64,000 bases of DNA from Labia minor. Taxonomy: Eukaryota > Arthropoda > Insecta > Dermaptera > Spongiphoridae. Below are positions 43,631 to 54,701 of this stretch, in pieces. The stretch lies in NCBI GenBank assembly GCA_963082975.1, contig OY720350.1, positions 12,432,910 to 12,496,909 on the forward strand, read 5' to 3'. Numbering within the stretch: position 1 is the first letter of the stretch; each line of letters begins with the position of its first letter. Position numbers and translations under genes: made by a program. Under the pieces are notes generated by a model that worked only from the letters and a program-made list of their open reading frames with translations, ran no database searches and was not told the DNA's origin.

Positions 43631-43999
43631 TATTTCTAATTAAAAATTATTTTTTTATGCCGAAAACCTAGGGTCATCCTACGATGACCTTTCATAATTT
43701 TTTCTGTAAAATTAAAAAATGAAATGTTTTAAAAACAATAATAAATTCGTTCATTTTACATCATAAAAATATTAAAAAAATATATTATTGATATTTCTGA
43801 TGAATAATTATTTTTTATGCCGAAAATCTAGGGTCATCCTACGATGACCTTTCATAATTTTTTCGGTAAAATTAAAAAATGAAATGTTTTAAAAAAAATA
43901 ATAAATTCGTTCATTTTACATCATAAAAATATTAAAAAAATATATTATTCATATTTCTTACTAAAAATTATTTTTTTATGCCGAAAACCTAGGGTCATC

Positions 44000-46900
44000 C
44001 TACGATGACCTTTCATAATTTTTACGGTAAAATTAAAAAATGAAATTTTTAAAAATAAATAATAAATTCGTTCATTTTACATCCTAAAAATATTAAAAAA
44101 ATATATTATTCATATTTCTTAGTAAAAATTATTTTTTTATGCCGAAAACCTAGGGTCATCCTACGATGACCTTTCATAATTTTTACGGTAAGATTAAAAA
44201 ATGAAATGTTTTAAAAAAAATAATAAATTCGTTCATTTTACATCATAAAAATATTAAAAAAATATATTATTCATATTTCTAATTAAAAATTATTATTTTT
44301 TGCCGAAAACCTAGGGTCATCCTACGATGACCTTTCATAATTTTTTCTGTAAAATTAAAAAATGAAATGTTTTAAAAAAAATAATAAATTCGTTCATTTT
44401 ACATCATAAAAATATTAAAAAAATATATTATTCATATTTCTTACTAAAAATTATTTTTTTATGCCGAAAACCTAGGGTCATCCTACGATGAACTTTCATA
44501 ATTTTTACTGTAAAATTAAAAAATGAAATTTTTAAAAATAAATAATAAATTCGTTCATTTTACATCCTAAAAATATTAAAAAAATATATTATTCATATTT
44601 CTTAGTAAAAATTATTTTTTTATGCCGAAAACCTAGGGTCATCCTACGATGACCTTTCATAATTTTTACGGTAAGATTAAAAAATGAAATGTTTTAAAAA
44701 AAATAATAAATTCGTTCATTTTACATCATAAAAATATTAAAAAAATATATTATTCATATTTATTACTAAAAATTATTTTTTTATGCCAAAAACCTAAGGT
44801 CATCCTACGATGACCTTTCATAATTTTTTCGGTAAAATTAAAAAATGAAATGTTTTAAAAAAAATAATAAATTCGTTCATTTTACATCATAAAAATATTA
44901 AAAAAATATATTATTGATATTTCTGATGAATAATTATTTTTTATGCCGAAAACCTAGGGTCATCCTACGATGACCTTTCATAATTTTTACGGTAAAATTA
45001 AAAAATGAAATTTTTAAAAATAAATAATAAATTCGTTCATTTTACATCCTAAAAATATTAAAAAAATATATTATTCATATTTCTTAGTAAAAATTATTTT
45101 TTTATGCCGAAAACCTAGGGTCATCCTACGATGACCTTTCATAATTATTACGGTAAGATTAAAAAATGAAATGTTTTAAAAAAAATAAAAAAATCGTTCA
45201 TTTTACATCATAAAAATATTAAAAAAATATATTATTCATATTTATTACTAAAAATTATTTTTTTATGCCGAAAACCTAAGGTCATCCTACGATGACCTTT
45301 CATAATTTTTTCGGTAAAATTAAAAAATGAAATTTTTAAAAATAAATAATAAATTCGTTCATTGTACATCATAAAAATATTAAAAAAATATATTATTCAT
45401 ATTTCTAATTAAAAATTATTTTTTTATGCCGAAAACCTAGGGTCATCCTACGATGACCTTTCATAATTTTTTCTGTAAAATTAAAAAATGAAATGTTTTA
45501 AAAAAAATAATAAATTCGTTCATTTTACATCATAAAAATATTAAAAAAATATATTATTGATATTTCTGATGAATAATTATTTTTTATGCCGAAAATCTAG
45601 GGTCATCCTACGATGACCTTTCATAATTTTTTCTGTAAAATTAAAAAATGAAATGTTTTAAAAAAAATAATAAATTCGTTCATTTTACATCATAAAAATA
45701 TTAAAAAAATATAGTATTGATATTTCTGATGAATAATTATTTTTTATGCCGAAAATCTAGGGTCATCCTACGATGACCTTTCATAATTTGTTCGGTAAAA
45801 TTAAAAAATGAAATTTTTAAAAATAAATAATAAATTCGTTCATTTTACATCATAAAAATATTAAAAAAATATATTATTCATATTTCTAATTAAAAATTAT
45901 TTTTTTATGCCGAAAACCTAGGGTCATCCTACGATGACCTTTCATAATTTTTTCTGTAAAATTAAAAAATGAAATGTTTTAAAAAAAATAATAAATTCGT
46001 TCATTTTACATCATAAAAATATTAAAAAAATATATTATTGATATTTCTGATGAATAATTATTTTTTATGCCGAAAATCTAGGGTCATCCTACGATGACCT
46101 TTTATAATTTTTTCGGTAAAATTAAAAAATGAAATTTTTAAAAATAAATAATAAATTCGTTCATTTTACATCATAAAAATATTAAAAAAATATATTATTG
46201 ATATTTCTGATGAATAATTATTTTTTATTCCGAAAATCTAGGGTCATCCTACGATGACCTTTCATAATTTTTTCGGTAAAATTAAAAAATGAAATGGTTT
46301 AAAAAAAATAATAAATTCGTTCATTTTACATCATAAAAATATTAAAAAAATATATTATTCATATTTCTAATTAAAAATTATTTTTTTATGCCGAAAACCT
46401 AGGGTCATCCTACGATGACCTTTCATAATTTTTTCGGTAAAATTAAAAAATGAAATGTTTTAAAAAAAATAATAAATTCGTTCATTTTACATCATAAAAA
46501 TATTAAAAAAATATATTATTCATATTTCTAATTAAAAATTATTTTTTTATGCCGAAAACCTAGGGTCATCCTACGATGACCTTTCATAATTTTTTCTGTA
46601 AAATTAAAAAATGAAATGTTTTAAAAAAAATAATAAATTCGTTCATTTTACATCATAAAAATATTAAAAAAATATATTATTGATATTTCTGATGAATAAT
46701 TATTTTTTATGCCGAAAATCTAGGGTCATCCTACGATGACCTTTCATAATTTTTTCGGTAAAATTAAAAAATGAAATTTTTAAAAATAAATAATAAATTC
46801 GTTCATTTTACATCCTAAAAATATTATAAAAATATATTATTCATATTTCTAATTAAAAATTATTTTTTTATGCCGAAAACCTAGGGTCATCCTACGATGA

Positions 46901-47010
46901 CCTTTCATAATTTTTTCTGTAAAATTAAAAAATGAAATGTTTTAAAAAAAATAATAAATTCGTTCATTTTACATCATAAAAATATTAAATAAATATATTA
47001 TTCATATTTC
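44000..47010. repeat. 3.0-kb block S3, copy 3 of 4
   Basis: Matches copy 2 at an offset of 23,949 bp: ATTATTATTTTTTGCC at 44290, GATGAACTTTC at 44487, TATAGTATT at 45710. It has TTCGTTCATT where copies 1 and 2 read TTCCTTCATT, and a private AATTATTACGG near 45145. It ends in a hybrid monomer at 46960, where the usual type C continuation is replaced by type B. Confidence 0.8.
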
Positions 47011-47119
47011 TGATGAATAATTATTTTTTATGCCGAAAATCTAGGGTCATCCTACGATGACCTTTCATAATTTTTTCTGTAAAATTAAAAAATGAAATGT
47101 TTTAAAAAAAATAATAAAT
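46960..47119. repeat. Hybrid satellite monomer (type C start, type B end)
   Basis: The left arm has TTAAATAAATATATTATTC, which elsewhere precedes TTCTTACT. Here it continues as TTCTGATGAATAA with AAATCTAGGG, the type B sequence. This marks an exchange between misaligned monomers. The same hybrid recurs at 48886. Confidence 0.85.
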
Positions 47120-48885
47120 TCGTTCATTTTACATCATAAAAATATTAAAAAAATATAGTATTGATATTTCTGATGAATAATTATTTTTTATGCCGAAAAT
47201 CTAGGGTCATCCTACGATGACCTTTCATAATTTGTTCGGTAAAATTAAAAAATGAAATTTTTAAAAATAAATAATAAATTCGTTCATTTTACATCATAAA
47301 AATATTAAAAAAATATATTATTCATATTTCTAATTAAAAATTATTTTTTTATGCCGAAAACCTAGGGTCATCCTACGATGACCTTTCATAATTTTTTCTG
47401 TAAAATTAAAAAATGAAATGTTTTAAAAAAAATAATAAATTCGTTCATTTTACATCATAAAAATATTAAAAAAATATATTATTGATATTTCTGATGAATA
47501 ATTATTTTTTATGCCGAAAATCTAGGGTCATCCTACGATGACCTTTTATAATTTTTTCGGTAAAATTAAAAAATGAAATTTTTAAAAATAAATAATAAAT
47601 TCGTTCATTTTACATCATAAAAATATTAAAAAAATATATTATTGATATTTCTGATGAATAATTATTTTTTATTCCGAAAATCTAGGGTCATCCTACGATG
47701 ACCTTTCATAATTTTTTCGGTAAAATTAAAAAATGAAATGGTTTAAAAAAAATAATAAATTCGTTCATTTTACATCATAAAAATATTAAAAAAATATATT
47801 ATTCATATTTCTAATTAAAAATTATTTTTTTATGCCGAAAACCTAGGGTCATCCTACGATGACCTTTCATAATTTTTTCGGTAAAATTAAAAAATGAAAT
47901 GTTTTAAAAAAAATAATAAATTCGTTCATTTTACATCATAAAAATATTAAAAAAATATATTATTCATATTTCTAATTAAAAATTATTTTTTTATGCCGAA
48001 AACCTAGGGTCATCCTACGATGACCTTTCATAATTTTTTCTGTAAAATTAAAAAATGAAATGTTTTAAAAAAAATAATAAATTCGTTCATTTTACATCAT
48101 AAAAATATTAAAAAAATATATTATTGATATTTCTGATGAATAATTATTTTTTATGCCGAAAATCTAGGGTCATCCTACGATGACCTTTCATAATTTTTTC
48201 GGTAAAATTAAAAAATGTTATATTTTAAAAAAAATAATAAATTCGTTAATTTTACATCATAAAAATATTAAAAAAATATATTATTCATATTTCTAATTAA
48301 AAATTATTTTTTTATGCCGAAAACCTAGGGTCATCCTACGATGACCTTTCATAATTTTTTCTGTAAAATTAAAAAATGAAATGTTTTAAAAAAAATAATA
48401 AATTCGTTCATTTTACATCATAAAAATATTAAAAAAATATATTATTCATATTTCTAATTAAAAATTATTTTTTTATTCCGAAAACCTAGTGTCATCCTAC
48501 GATGACCTTTCATAATTTTTTCTGTAAAATTAAAAAATGAAATGTTTTAAAAAAAATAATAAATTCGTTCATTTTACATCATAAAAATATTAAAAAAATA
48601 TATTATTGATATTTCTGATGAATAATTATTTTTTATGCCGAAAATCTAGGGTCATCCTACGATGACCTTTCATAATTTTTTCGGTAAAATTAAAAAATGA
48701 AATTTTTAAAAATAAATAATAAATTCGTTCATTTTACATCCTAAAAATATTATAAAAATATATTATTCATATTTCTAATTAAAAATTATTTTTTTATGCC
48801 GAAAACCTAGGGTCATCCTACGATGACCTTTCATAATTTTTTCTGTAAAATTAAAAAATGAAATGTTTTAAAAAAAATAATAAAT

Positions 48886-49045
48886 TCGTTCATTTTACAT
48901 CATAAAAATATTAAATAAATATATTATTCATATTTCTGATGAATAATTATTTTTTATGCCGAAAATCTAGGGTCATCCTACGATGACCTTTCATAATTTT
49001 TTCTGTAAAATTAAAAAATGAAATGTTTTAAAAAAAATAATAAAT
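48886..49045. repeat. Hybrid satellite monomer, second copy
   Basis: Same C/B hybrid as at 46960, exactly 1,926 bp downstream, so it was copied with the surrounding 12-monomer block and is not an independent exchange. Confidence 0.85.
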
Positions 49046-52000
49046 TCGTTCATTTTACATCATAAAAATATTAAAAAAATATAGTATTGATATTTCTGAT
49101 GAATAATTATTTTTTATGCCGAAAATCTAGGGTCATCCTACGATGACCTTTCATAATTTGTTCGGTAAAATTAAAAAATGAAATTTTTAAAAATAAATAA
49201 TAAATTCGTTCATTTTACATCATAAAAATATTAAAAAAATATATTATTCATATTTCTAATTAAAAATTATTTTTTTATGCCGAAAACCTAGGGTCATCCT
49301 ACGATGACCTTTCATAATTTTTTCTGTAAAATTAAAAAATGAAATGTTTTAAAAAAAATAATAAATTCGTTCATTTTACATCATAAAAATATTAAAAAAA
49401 TATATTATTGATATTTCTGATGAATAATTATTTTTTATGCCGAAAATCTAGGGTCATCCTACGATGACCTTTTATAATTTTTTCGGTAAAATTAAAAAAT
49501 GAAATTTTTAAAAATAAATAATAAATTCGTTCATTTTACATCATAAAAATATTAAAAAAATATATTATTGATATTTCTGATGAATAATTATTTTTTATTC
49601 CGAAAATCTAGGGTCATCCTACGATGACCTTTCATAATTTTTTCGGTAAAATTAAAAAATGAAATGGTTTAAAAAAAATAATAAATTCGTTCATTTTACA
49701 TCATAAAAATATTAAAAAAATATATTATTCATATTTCTAATTAAAAATTATTTTTTTATGCCGAAAACCTAGGGTCATCCTACGATGACCTTTCATAATT
49801 TTTTCGGTAAAATTAAAAAATGAAATGTTTTAAAAAAAATAATAAATTCGTTCATTTTACATCATAAAAATATTAAAAAAATATATTATTCATATTTCTA
49901 ATTAAAAATTATTTTTTTATGCCGAAAACCTAGGGTCATCCTACGATGACCTTTCATAATTTTTTCTGTAAAATTAAAAAATGAAATGTTTTAAAAAAAA
50001 TAATAAATTCGTTCATTTTACATCATAAAAATATTAAAAAAATATATTATTGATATTTCTGATGAATAATTATTTTTTATGCCGAAAATCTAGGGTCATC
50101 CTACGATGACCTTTCATAATTTTTTCGGTAAAATTAAAAAATGAAATTTTTAAAAATAAATAATAAATTCGTTCATTTTACATCCTAAAAATATTATAAA
50201 AATATATTATTCATATTTCTAATTAAAAATTATTTTTTTATGCCGAAAACCTAGGGTCATCCTACGATGACCTTTCATAATTTTTTCTGTAAAATTAAAA
50301 AATGAAATGTTTTAAAAAAAATAATAAATTCGTTCATTTTACATCATAAAAATATTAAATAAATATATTATTCATATTTCTTACTAAAAATTATTTTTTT
50401 ATGCCAAAAACCTAGGGTCATCCTACGATGACCTTTCATAATTTTTACGGTAAAATTAAAAAATGAAATTTTTAAAAATAAATAATAAATTCGTTCATTT
50501 TACATCCTAAAAATATTAAAAAAATATATTATTCATATTTCTTAGTAAAAATTATTTTTTTATGCCGAAAACCTAGGGTCATCCTACGATGACCTTTCAT
50601 AATTTTTACGGTAAGATTAAAAAATGAAATGTTTTAAAAAAAATAATAAATTCGTTCATTTTACATCATAAAATTATTAAAAAAATATATTATTCATATT
50701 TATTACTAAAAATTATTTTTTTATGCCGAAAACCTAAGGTCATCCTACGATGACCTTTCATAATTTTTTTGGTAAAATTAAAAAATGAAATTTTTAAAAA
50801 TAAATAATAAATTCGTTCATTTTACATCATAAAAATATTAAAAAAATATATTATTCATATTTCTAATTAAAAATTATTTTTTTATGCCGAAAACCTAGGG
50901 TCATCCTACGATGATCTTTCATAATTTTTTCTGTAAAATTAAAAAATGAAATGTTTTAAAAAAAATAATAAATTCGTTCATTTTACATCATAAAAATATT
51001 AAAAAAATATATTATTGATATTTCTGATGAATAATTATTTTTTATGCCGAAAATCTAGGGTCATCCTACGATGACCTTTCATAATTTTTTCGGTAAAATT
51101 GAAAAATGTTATGTTTTAAAAAAAATAATAAATTCGTTAATTTTACATCATAAAAATATTAAAAAAATATATTATTCATATTTCTAATTAAAAATTATTT
51201 TTTTATGCCGAAAACCTAGGGTCATCCTACGATGACCTTTCATAATTTTTTCTGTAAAATTAAAAAATGAAATGTTTTAAAAAAAATAATAAATTCGTTC
51301 ATTTTACATCATAAAAATATTAAAAAAATATATTATTCATATTTCTAATTAAAAATTATTTTTTTATTCCGAAAACCTAGTGTCATCCTACGATGACCTT
51401 TCATAATTTTTTCTGTAAAATTAAAAAATGAAATGTTTTAAAAAAAATAATAAATTCGTTCATTTTACATCATAAAAATATTAAAAAAATATATTATTCA
51501 TATTTCTAATTAAAAATTATTTTTTTATGCCGAAAACCTAGGGTCATCCTACGATGACCTTTCATAATTTTTTCTGTAAAATTAAAAAATGAAATGTTTT
51601 AAAAAAAATAATAAATTCGTTCATTTTACATCATAAAAATATTAAATAAATATATTATTCATATTTCTTACTAAAAATTATTTTTTTATGCCGAAAACCT
51701 AGGGTCATCCTACGATGACCTTTCATAATTTTTACGGTAAAATTAAAAAATGAAATTTTTAAAAATAAATAATAAATTCGTTCATTTTACATCCTAAAAA
51801 TATTAAAAAAATATATTATTCATATTTCTTAGTAAAAATTATTTTTTTATGCCGAAAACCTAGGGTCATCCTACGATGACCTTTCATAATTTTTTCGGTA
51901 AAATTAAAAAATGAAATGTTTTAAAAAAAATAATAAATTCGTTCATTTTACATCATAAAAATATTAAAAAAATATATTATTCATATTTATTACTAAAAAT

Positions 52001-52234
52001 TATTTTTTTATGCCGAAAACCTAAGGTCATCCTACGATGACCTTTCATAATTTTTTCGGTAAAATTAAAAAATGAAATTTTTAAAAATAAATAATAAATT
52101 CGGTCATTTTACATCATAAAAATATTAAAAAAATATATTATTCATATTTCTAATTAAAAATTATTTTTTTATGCCGAAAACCTAGGGTCATCCTACGATG
52201 ATCTTTCATAATTTTTTCTGTAAAATTAAAAAAT

Positions 52235-52239
52235 GAAAT
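52235..52239. other. Left target-site duplication GAAAT
   Basis: GAAAT lies directly before the TG of the 5' LTR and matches 54963-54967 perfectly. Removing the element plus one copy restores the normal satellite reading AAAATGAAATGTTTTAAAA. Confidence 0.96.
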
Positions 52240-52499
52240 TGTTGTATTTTTAAAATTAGTCTCATATATTAATATGAAGAAACCCCCCTGGTGTCATTAC
52301 TTCAAAGCACTCCACTAGCTTTGAACAGCTGATCAAGGTCAAACGACACACACTTTTATATTTCTATGCTGAGCGATTAACACGCAAGCAGAATACTCAC
52401 TAACCTCTATGTTCATCTGTATATATTATCATATATAATAAATATTCTTATATTTAAATTACAATATATCTTTTATTAACAAAACCTCTAGATCCTACA
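52240..52499 (+). repeat. 5' LTR (260 bp)
   Basis: Begins TGTTGTATTTTTAAAATTAG and ends CTCTAGATCCTACA. It matches the 3' LTR except for three substitutions (CTCCACTAG against CTCTACTAG, and two in TATTTCTATG against TATCTCAATG) and one missing C (AACACGCAAG against AACACCGCAAG). It should contain the promoter: a TATATAT stretch lies at 52420-52427, and AATAAA at 52437-52442 is a candidate polyadenylation signal. The promoter and transcript start are not proven. Confidence 0.96.
52420..52442 (+). promoter_or_regulatory. Putative LTR TATA stretch and polyadenylation signal
   Basis: The 5' LTR holds TATATAT at 52420 and AATAAA at 52437-52442, separated by about 10 bp, in the part where U3/R signals are expected for a short LTR. 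In such AT-rich sequence these motifs can occur by chance, so the assignment is tentative. Confidence 0.4.
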
Positions 52500-52602
52500 A
52501 AAGGTTATGGGCCCAGGACGCTTACACTGCGCTTATTAAGTGATCTATTGAAATTGTTAATAAAAAGAGTTAAATATTTGAAGAAGAGATAAAATTCTCA
52601 AG
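52500..52602 (+). other. Retrotransposon untranslated leader
   Basis: A stretch of 103 bp between the 5' LTR and the gag start. It holds the primer site and an A/G-rich stretch before the ATG. No upstream ORF of note was seen. A packaging signal would be expected here or in early gag but cannot be recognised by eye. Confidence 0.75.
52503..52516 (+). other. Primer-binding site, initiator tRNA-Met anticodon region
   Basis: GGTTATGGGCCCAG lies 3 nt after the 5' LTR. It is the exact complement of the conserved anticodon stem-loop stretch CTGGGCCCATAACC of eukaryotic initiator tRNA-Met, not of the tRNA 3' end. Drosophila copia and yeast Ty5 are known to prime from an internally cleaved half of this tRNA. 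The same mechanism is inferred here. Confidence 0.88.
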
Positions 52603-53511
52603 ATGGCAGTAAGTCAAGTTTACATTGAAAAATTATCGAAGGATAATTATGATACATGGAGAATTCACATGGAAGCAATTCTCGTGAAGAATAATCTCTG
52701 GAAATATGTATCAGGAACTGTAAAGACTGAAGGTTCAAGTGAGGAAATTTTAATTAACGATCAAAAAGCGAAAGCTGAGCTGATATTAGCTATAAGCCCA
52801 CCCGAGCTGATTCATGTTAAACGATGCAAGACTGCAAATCAGGTATGGAAAAAACTACAAGATATTTATTTATCTAAAGGTCCAGCTAAAAAGGCAACCT
52901 TGTTAAAACAATTAATTTTTAAAAAGATGAACGAAGATGATTGCATGTCTGAACATTTAAATGAATTTTTTAATATTATAGATAAGCTCAAAGAAATGGA
53001 TATTGAAATACAAAATGATTTATTAACGATTATTTTACTTTATAGCATTCCATCAAATTACGAAAATTTTAGATGTGCAATAGAAACACGTGATATATTA
53101 CCTGACCCAGAGAACCTAAAAATAAAATTATTGGAAGAAGCAAATTCCAAGAAACGAAATACTACGCCTGAAGTTCAGGATGCATTTAATATGAAAAATT
53201 ACACAGTTAACAATTCAATAAAAGGCAAACCAGATTTTAAATATAAAAATAATGAAAATAAATATTTTTTCAGATTTAAATGTAATTATTGTCATCGAGT
53301 CGGGCATAAAGCATCTCAATGTTTTAATAAGAAAAATAATGAACAAAAAGATCAACGACATATTATAAAAAGCAAAAAGTCAATGTTTGCTGCAAACTAC
53401 ATGAGAACAACGATTCGAATGATTCATGGTGCCTCGACAGTGGAGCGACATCACATATGTGTAATGATAGAAAAAAATTTAAAAATTTCAAGAAATCTGA
53501 TCAAAAGGTAA
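52603..53511 (+). CDS. gag: Copia-type Gag with degenerate protease stub
   Basis: A 302-residue ORF. The ATG has A at -3 and G at +4, a good eukaryotic start context. Residues about 1-180 are the copia-family Gag capsid domain (UBN2-like; early YDTWR at 16-20 and a helical middle). Residues about 181-226 are basic and Asn/Lys-rich. A CCHC zinc knuckle, CX2CX4HX4C, spans 227-240 (Cys227, Cys230, His235, Cys240) and would bind RNA. In an intact element the frame would run on into protease. Here residues 274-279 read IHGAST where D-S/T-G-A-S is expected, so the catalytic Asp is missing, probably through a small indel. Frameshifts soon follow and the ORF ends. Gag itself looks complete and could assemble particles; protease activity is not expected. 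Confidence 0.9.
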   Translation: MAVSQVYIEKLSKDNYDTWRIHMEAILVKNNLWKYVSGTVKTEGSSEEILINDQKAKAELILAISPPELIHVKRCKTANQVWKKLQDIYLSKGPAKKATLLKQLIFKKMNEDDCMSEHLNEFFNIIDKLKEMDIEIQNDLLTIILLYSIPSNYENFRCAIETRDILPDPENLKIKLLEEANSKKRNTTPEVQDAFNMKNYTVNNSIKGKPDFKYKNNENKYFFRFKCNYCHRVGHKASQCFNKKNNEQKDQRHIIKSKKSMFAANYMRTTIRMIHGASTVERHHICVMIEKNLKISRNLIKR

Positions 53512-53833
53512 GATTAGCAAATAATGATTGCACAGAAGTAAAAGGAATCGGAAACGTTTATTTTAAATTAAAAAATAATAATAAAATAACTGAAATAGAG
53601 TTAGAAAATGTTTATATGTACCGAATTTAAAAGAAATCTATATCCATTTCAAAAGCCACATCTAAAAGAAAGAAAATATTTTTTATTCATTCAAAAGCAG
53701 TTATAAAGAATGAAAAAGGAGAAACCATTATTACTACATTCAAGAAAGATGGTTTATACATGATAAATCCTATATCTGAATCCACTGCTAAAAATGAAGA
53801 AATACTTGAAGAAAATTCTGTAAATCTCTATAA
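53463..53833 (+). pseudogene. Pol remnant: protease C-terminus and pre-integrase stub
   Basis: Lies in a different frame from gag and overlaps its last 49 nt. From 53463 the translation reads as the second half of a copia protease (VRLANND, then a KGIGNVYF stretch) and leads toward the conserved V-Y-x-P-N-L-K-R-N segment. Small indels there create the stop at 53628-53630. After the stop the same frame resumes with SISKATSK and then KKDGLYMI at about 53740-53766, which resembles the start of the gag-pre-integrase domain. The His/Cys zinc-binding region and the integrase D-D-E core that should follow are absent, which implies a deletion of roughly a kilobase or more near 53770-53830. It is not functional. 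Confidence 0.75.
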
Positions 53834-54181
53834 CCTGTCAATGAAAATAAAAATGAAATTCAAGATGAAAACGAAAATGAAAATCTTGAAGATGAAGAAA
53901 AACTTGAAAAAGGTGAAAATGAAAATGAAGAAAATTCAGATGATGAAATAATTATGAAAAAAGGTCCAGGAAGGCCGAAATTTATTAAAACAAATATGAA
54001 AGGGAGACCAAAAAAGGTACATAATTATATAAAAACAAAAAATCCCAAGAATAAAAATACTCAAGACGAGGAAAGCCTAGACAGTCCAGATATATCAAAT
54101 TTAATACTTCAAGATGCATTAGAAGGCCCCAACAAGTATAAATGGAAAAAAGGCAAATTAAAACAGAAATTAATGAAATGA
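53834..54181 (+). pseudogene. Pol remnant: acidic linker with AT-hook-like motifs, RT start
   Basis: An open stretch of about 115 codons in a third frame (the first in-frame ATG is at 53954). It opens with a highly acidic Asn/Glu/Asp-rich run (53840-53950), as in the variable linker between integrase and RT of insect copia elements. Two AT-hook-like motifs follow: GPGRPK at 53963-53980 and KGRPKK at 53999-54016. At 54113-54145 the reading DALEGPNKYKW matches the conserved start of the copia RT domain. The frame then fails and stops. It may be translated from a spliced or frameshifted message, but no such signal is visible. Confidence 0.72.
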
Positions 54182-54540
54182 ACAAAATCACACATGGGAG
54201 TTGATTGATCGACCAAAGGTTAAAAAAAAAAAAACGTCATCGATTGAAAATAGATTTTTATAAATGCTTATCTAAATTGAGAAATAAAGGAAGAAATATA
54301 TATAGAAATTCCTGAAAAATATTAATAAATATTTAATAATAAAATTTCTAAGGAGAAAATTAATCCTGAATGAAAGTTTTTTCTTAAAATAAAAATAAAT
54401 GTTTATATTTAAAAAATAAAAAAAAAACCGTTACAATTTTAGCCTTGTACATGGACGATCTGATATTAGCATAAAATAATATGAAAATTATTGAAAATTT
54501 TAAAAAAAATATAAACTCTCAGATTTATTTAAAATAAAAG
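54182..54540 (+). pseudogene. Reverse transcriptase fragments including YMDD
   Basis: Short pieces of copia RT in changing frames. TWELIDRPK is at 54192-54218. After a poly-A stretch, INAYLN is at 54260-54277, followed by a TGA where GGA (Gly of LNG) is usual, then EIKEEIYIEIPEKY up to 54322. A degenerate, unassignable part covers 54323-54429. VTILALYMDDLILA is at 54430-54471, with the YMDD catalytic motif at 54448-54459 and an in-frame TAA at 54472. A trace continues to 54537. The fingers, much of the palm and the YGLKQ segment are deleted. No enzyme can be made from this. Confidence 0.8.
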
Positions 54541-54672
54541 AATAATGACGGCGATATTGAAGTAAAGTATAAGCCTACAGAAGAAATGTTCGCTGATGTA
54601 TTAACGAAAGGACTTCCTTCAACGAAGAATGAATTTTGTTCGAAAGGACTTTGTCTGAACGATTTGTATTAA
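54541..54672 (+). pseudogene. RNase H C-terminal tail of copia Pol
   Basis: A 43-codon stretch ending at TAA 54670-54672. It contains EVKYKPTEEMFADVLTKGLP, the well-conserved end of copia-family RNase H and of Pol as a whole, followed by the usual short hydrophobic/basic tail. The catalytic D-E-D part of RNase H is missing upstream. It ends 29 bp before the 3' LTR, the normal position for the Pol stop codon. Confidence 0.82.
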
Positions 54673-54690
54673 ATTCAATATCGACTAATT

Positions 54691-54701
54691 TTAAGGGGGC
54701 G
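54691..54701 (+). other. Polypurine tract region for plus-strand priming
   Basis: TTAAGGGGGCG lies directly before the TGTTG of the 3' LTR, with AAGGGGG as the purine run. This is where plus-strand DNA synthesis is primed in LTR elements. It is the only G-run in the element's 3' end. Confidence 0.82.

Larger units (their letters stand above)
46560..50143. repeat. 1,926-bp offset tandem duplication with hybrid monomers
   Basis: About 46560-48217 matches about 48486-50143 at an offset of 1,926 bp (12 monomers). Markers are the hybrid monomer at 46960 and 48886, ATTATAAAAAT at 46823 and 48749, and AATTTGTTCGG at 47231 and 49157. The same markers also recur at 1,444 bp (9 monomers): AATTTGTTCGG at 45787 and 47231, ATTATAAAAAT at 48749 and 50193. 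The two periods differ by three monomers, as expected if unequal exchange used different registers. Confidence 0.8.
1..52239. repeat. AT-rich 161-bp satellite array, left part
   Basis: Uninterrupted head-to-tail tandem array, about 325 monomers. Counting from the recurrent TCGTTCATT, successive monomers start at 23, 184, 345, 507, 667 and 828, giving steps of 160-162 bp. All monomers have the same orientation. Each has an AT-rich left arm with A- and T-runs, a GC-richer core (GCCGAAAACCTAGGGTCATC and onward to GATGACC), and an AT-rich tail ending AATAATAAAT. Linked variants define subtypes: A (TTCTAATTAAAA, CTGTAAAA), B (TTCTGATGAATAA, AAATCTAGGG), C (TTCTTACTAAAA, TACGGTAAAA), D (CATCCTAAAA, TTCTTAGTAAAA, GGTAAGATT) and E (TTTATTACTAAAA, CCTAAGG). 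No open frame, splice-like gene structure or RNA gene was seen anywhere in the array. It is satellite DNA, probably heterochromatic; any centromere role is inference. Confidence 0.98.

Noticed and set aside
1-52239. CRISPR-like regular repeat array
   Set aside because: There are no unique spacers: the whole 161-bp unit repeats, lengths are far too long for CRISPR repeats, and no cas genes are present.
1-52239. Genes hidden in the satellite
   Set aside because: All frames are closed by stops within each monomer because of the TAA-rich arms, and repeat-unit lengths of 160, 161 and 162 bp break any frame across units.
53760-53951. Plus-strand 63-codon ORF rich in Lys and Met
   Set aside because: Only its first part (to about 53800) is in a Pol-like frame. 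The Lys/Met repeat is an out-of-frame reading of the acidic Asn/Glu linker, whose proper frame starts at 53834.
53985-54191. Minus-strand 68-codon ORF
   Set aside because: It is the antisense of the linker/RT-start fragment of the retrotransposon, has no recognisable domain, and its hydrophobic look comes from reading Lys/Asn codons backwards.
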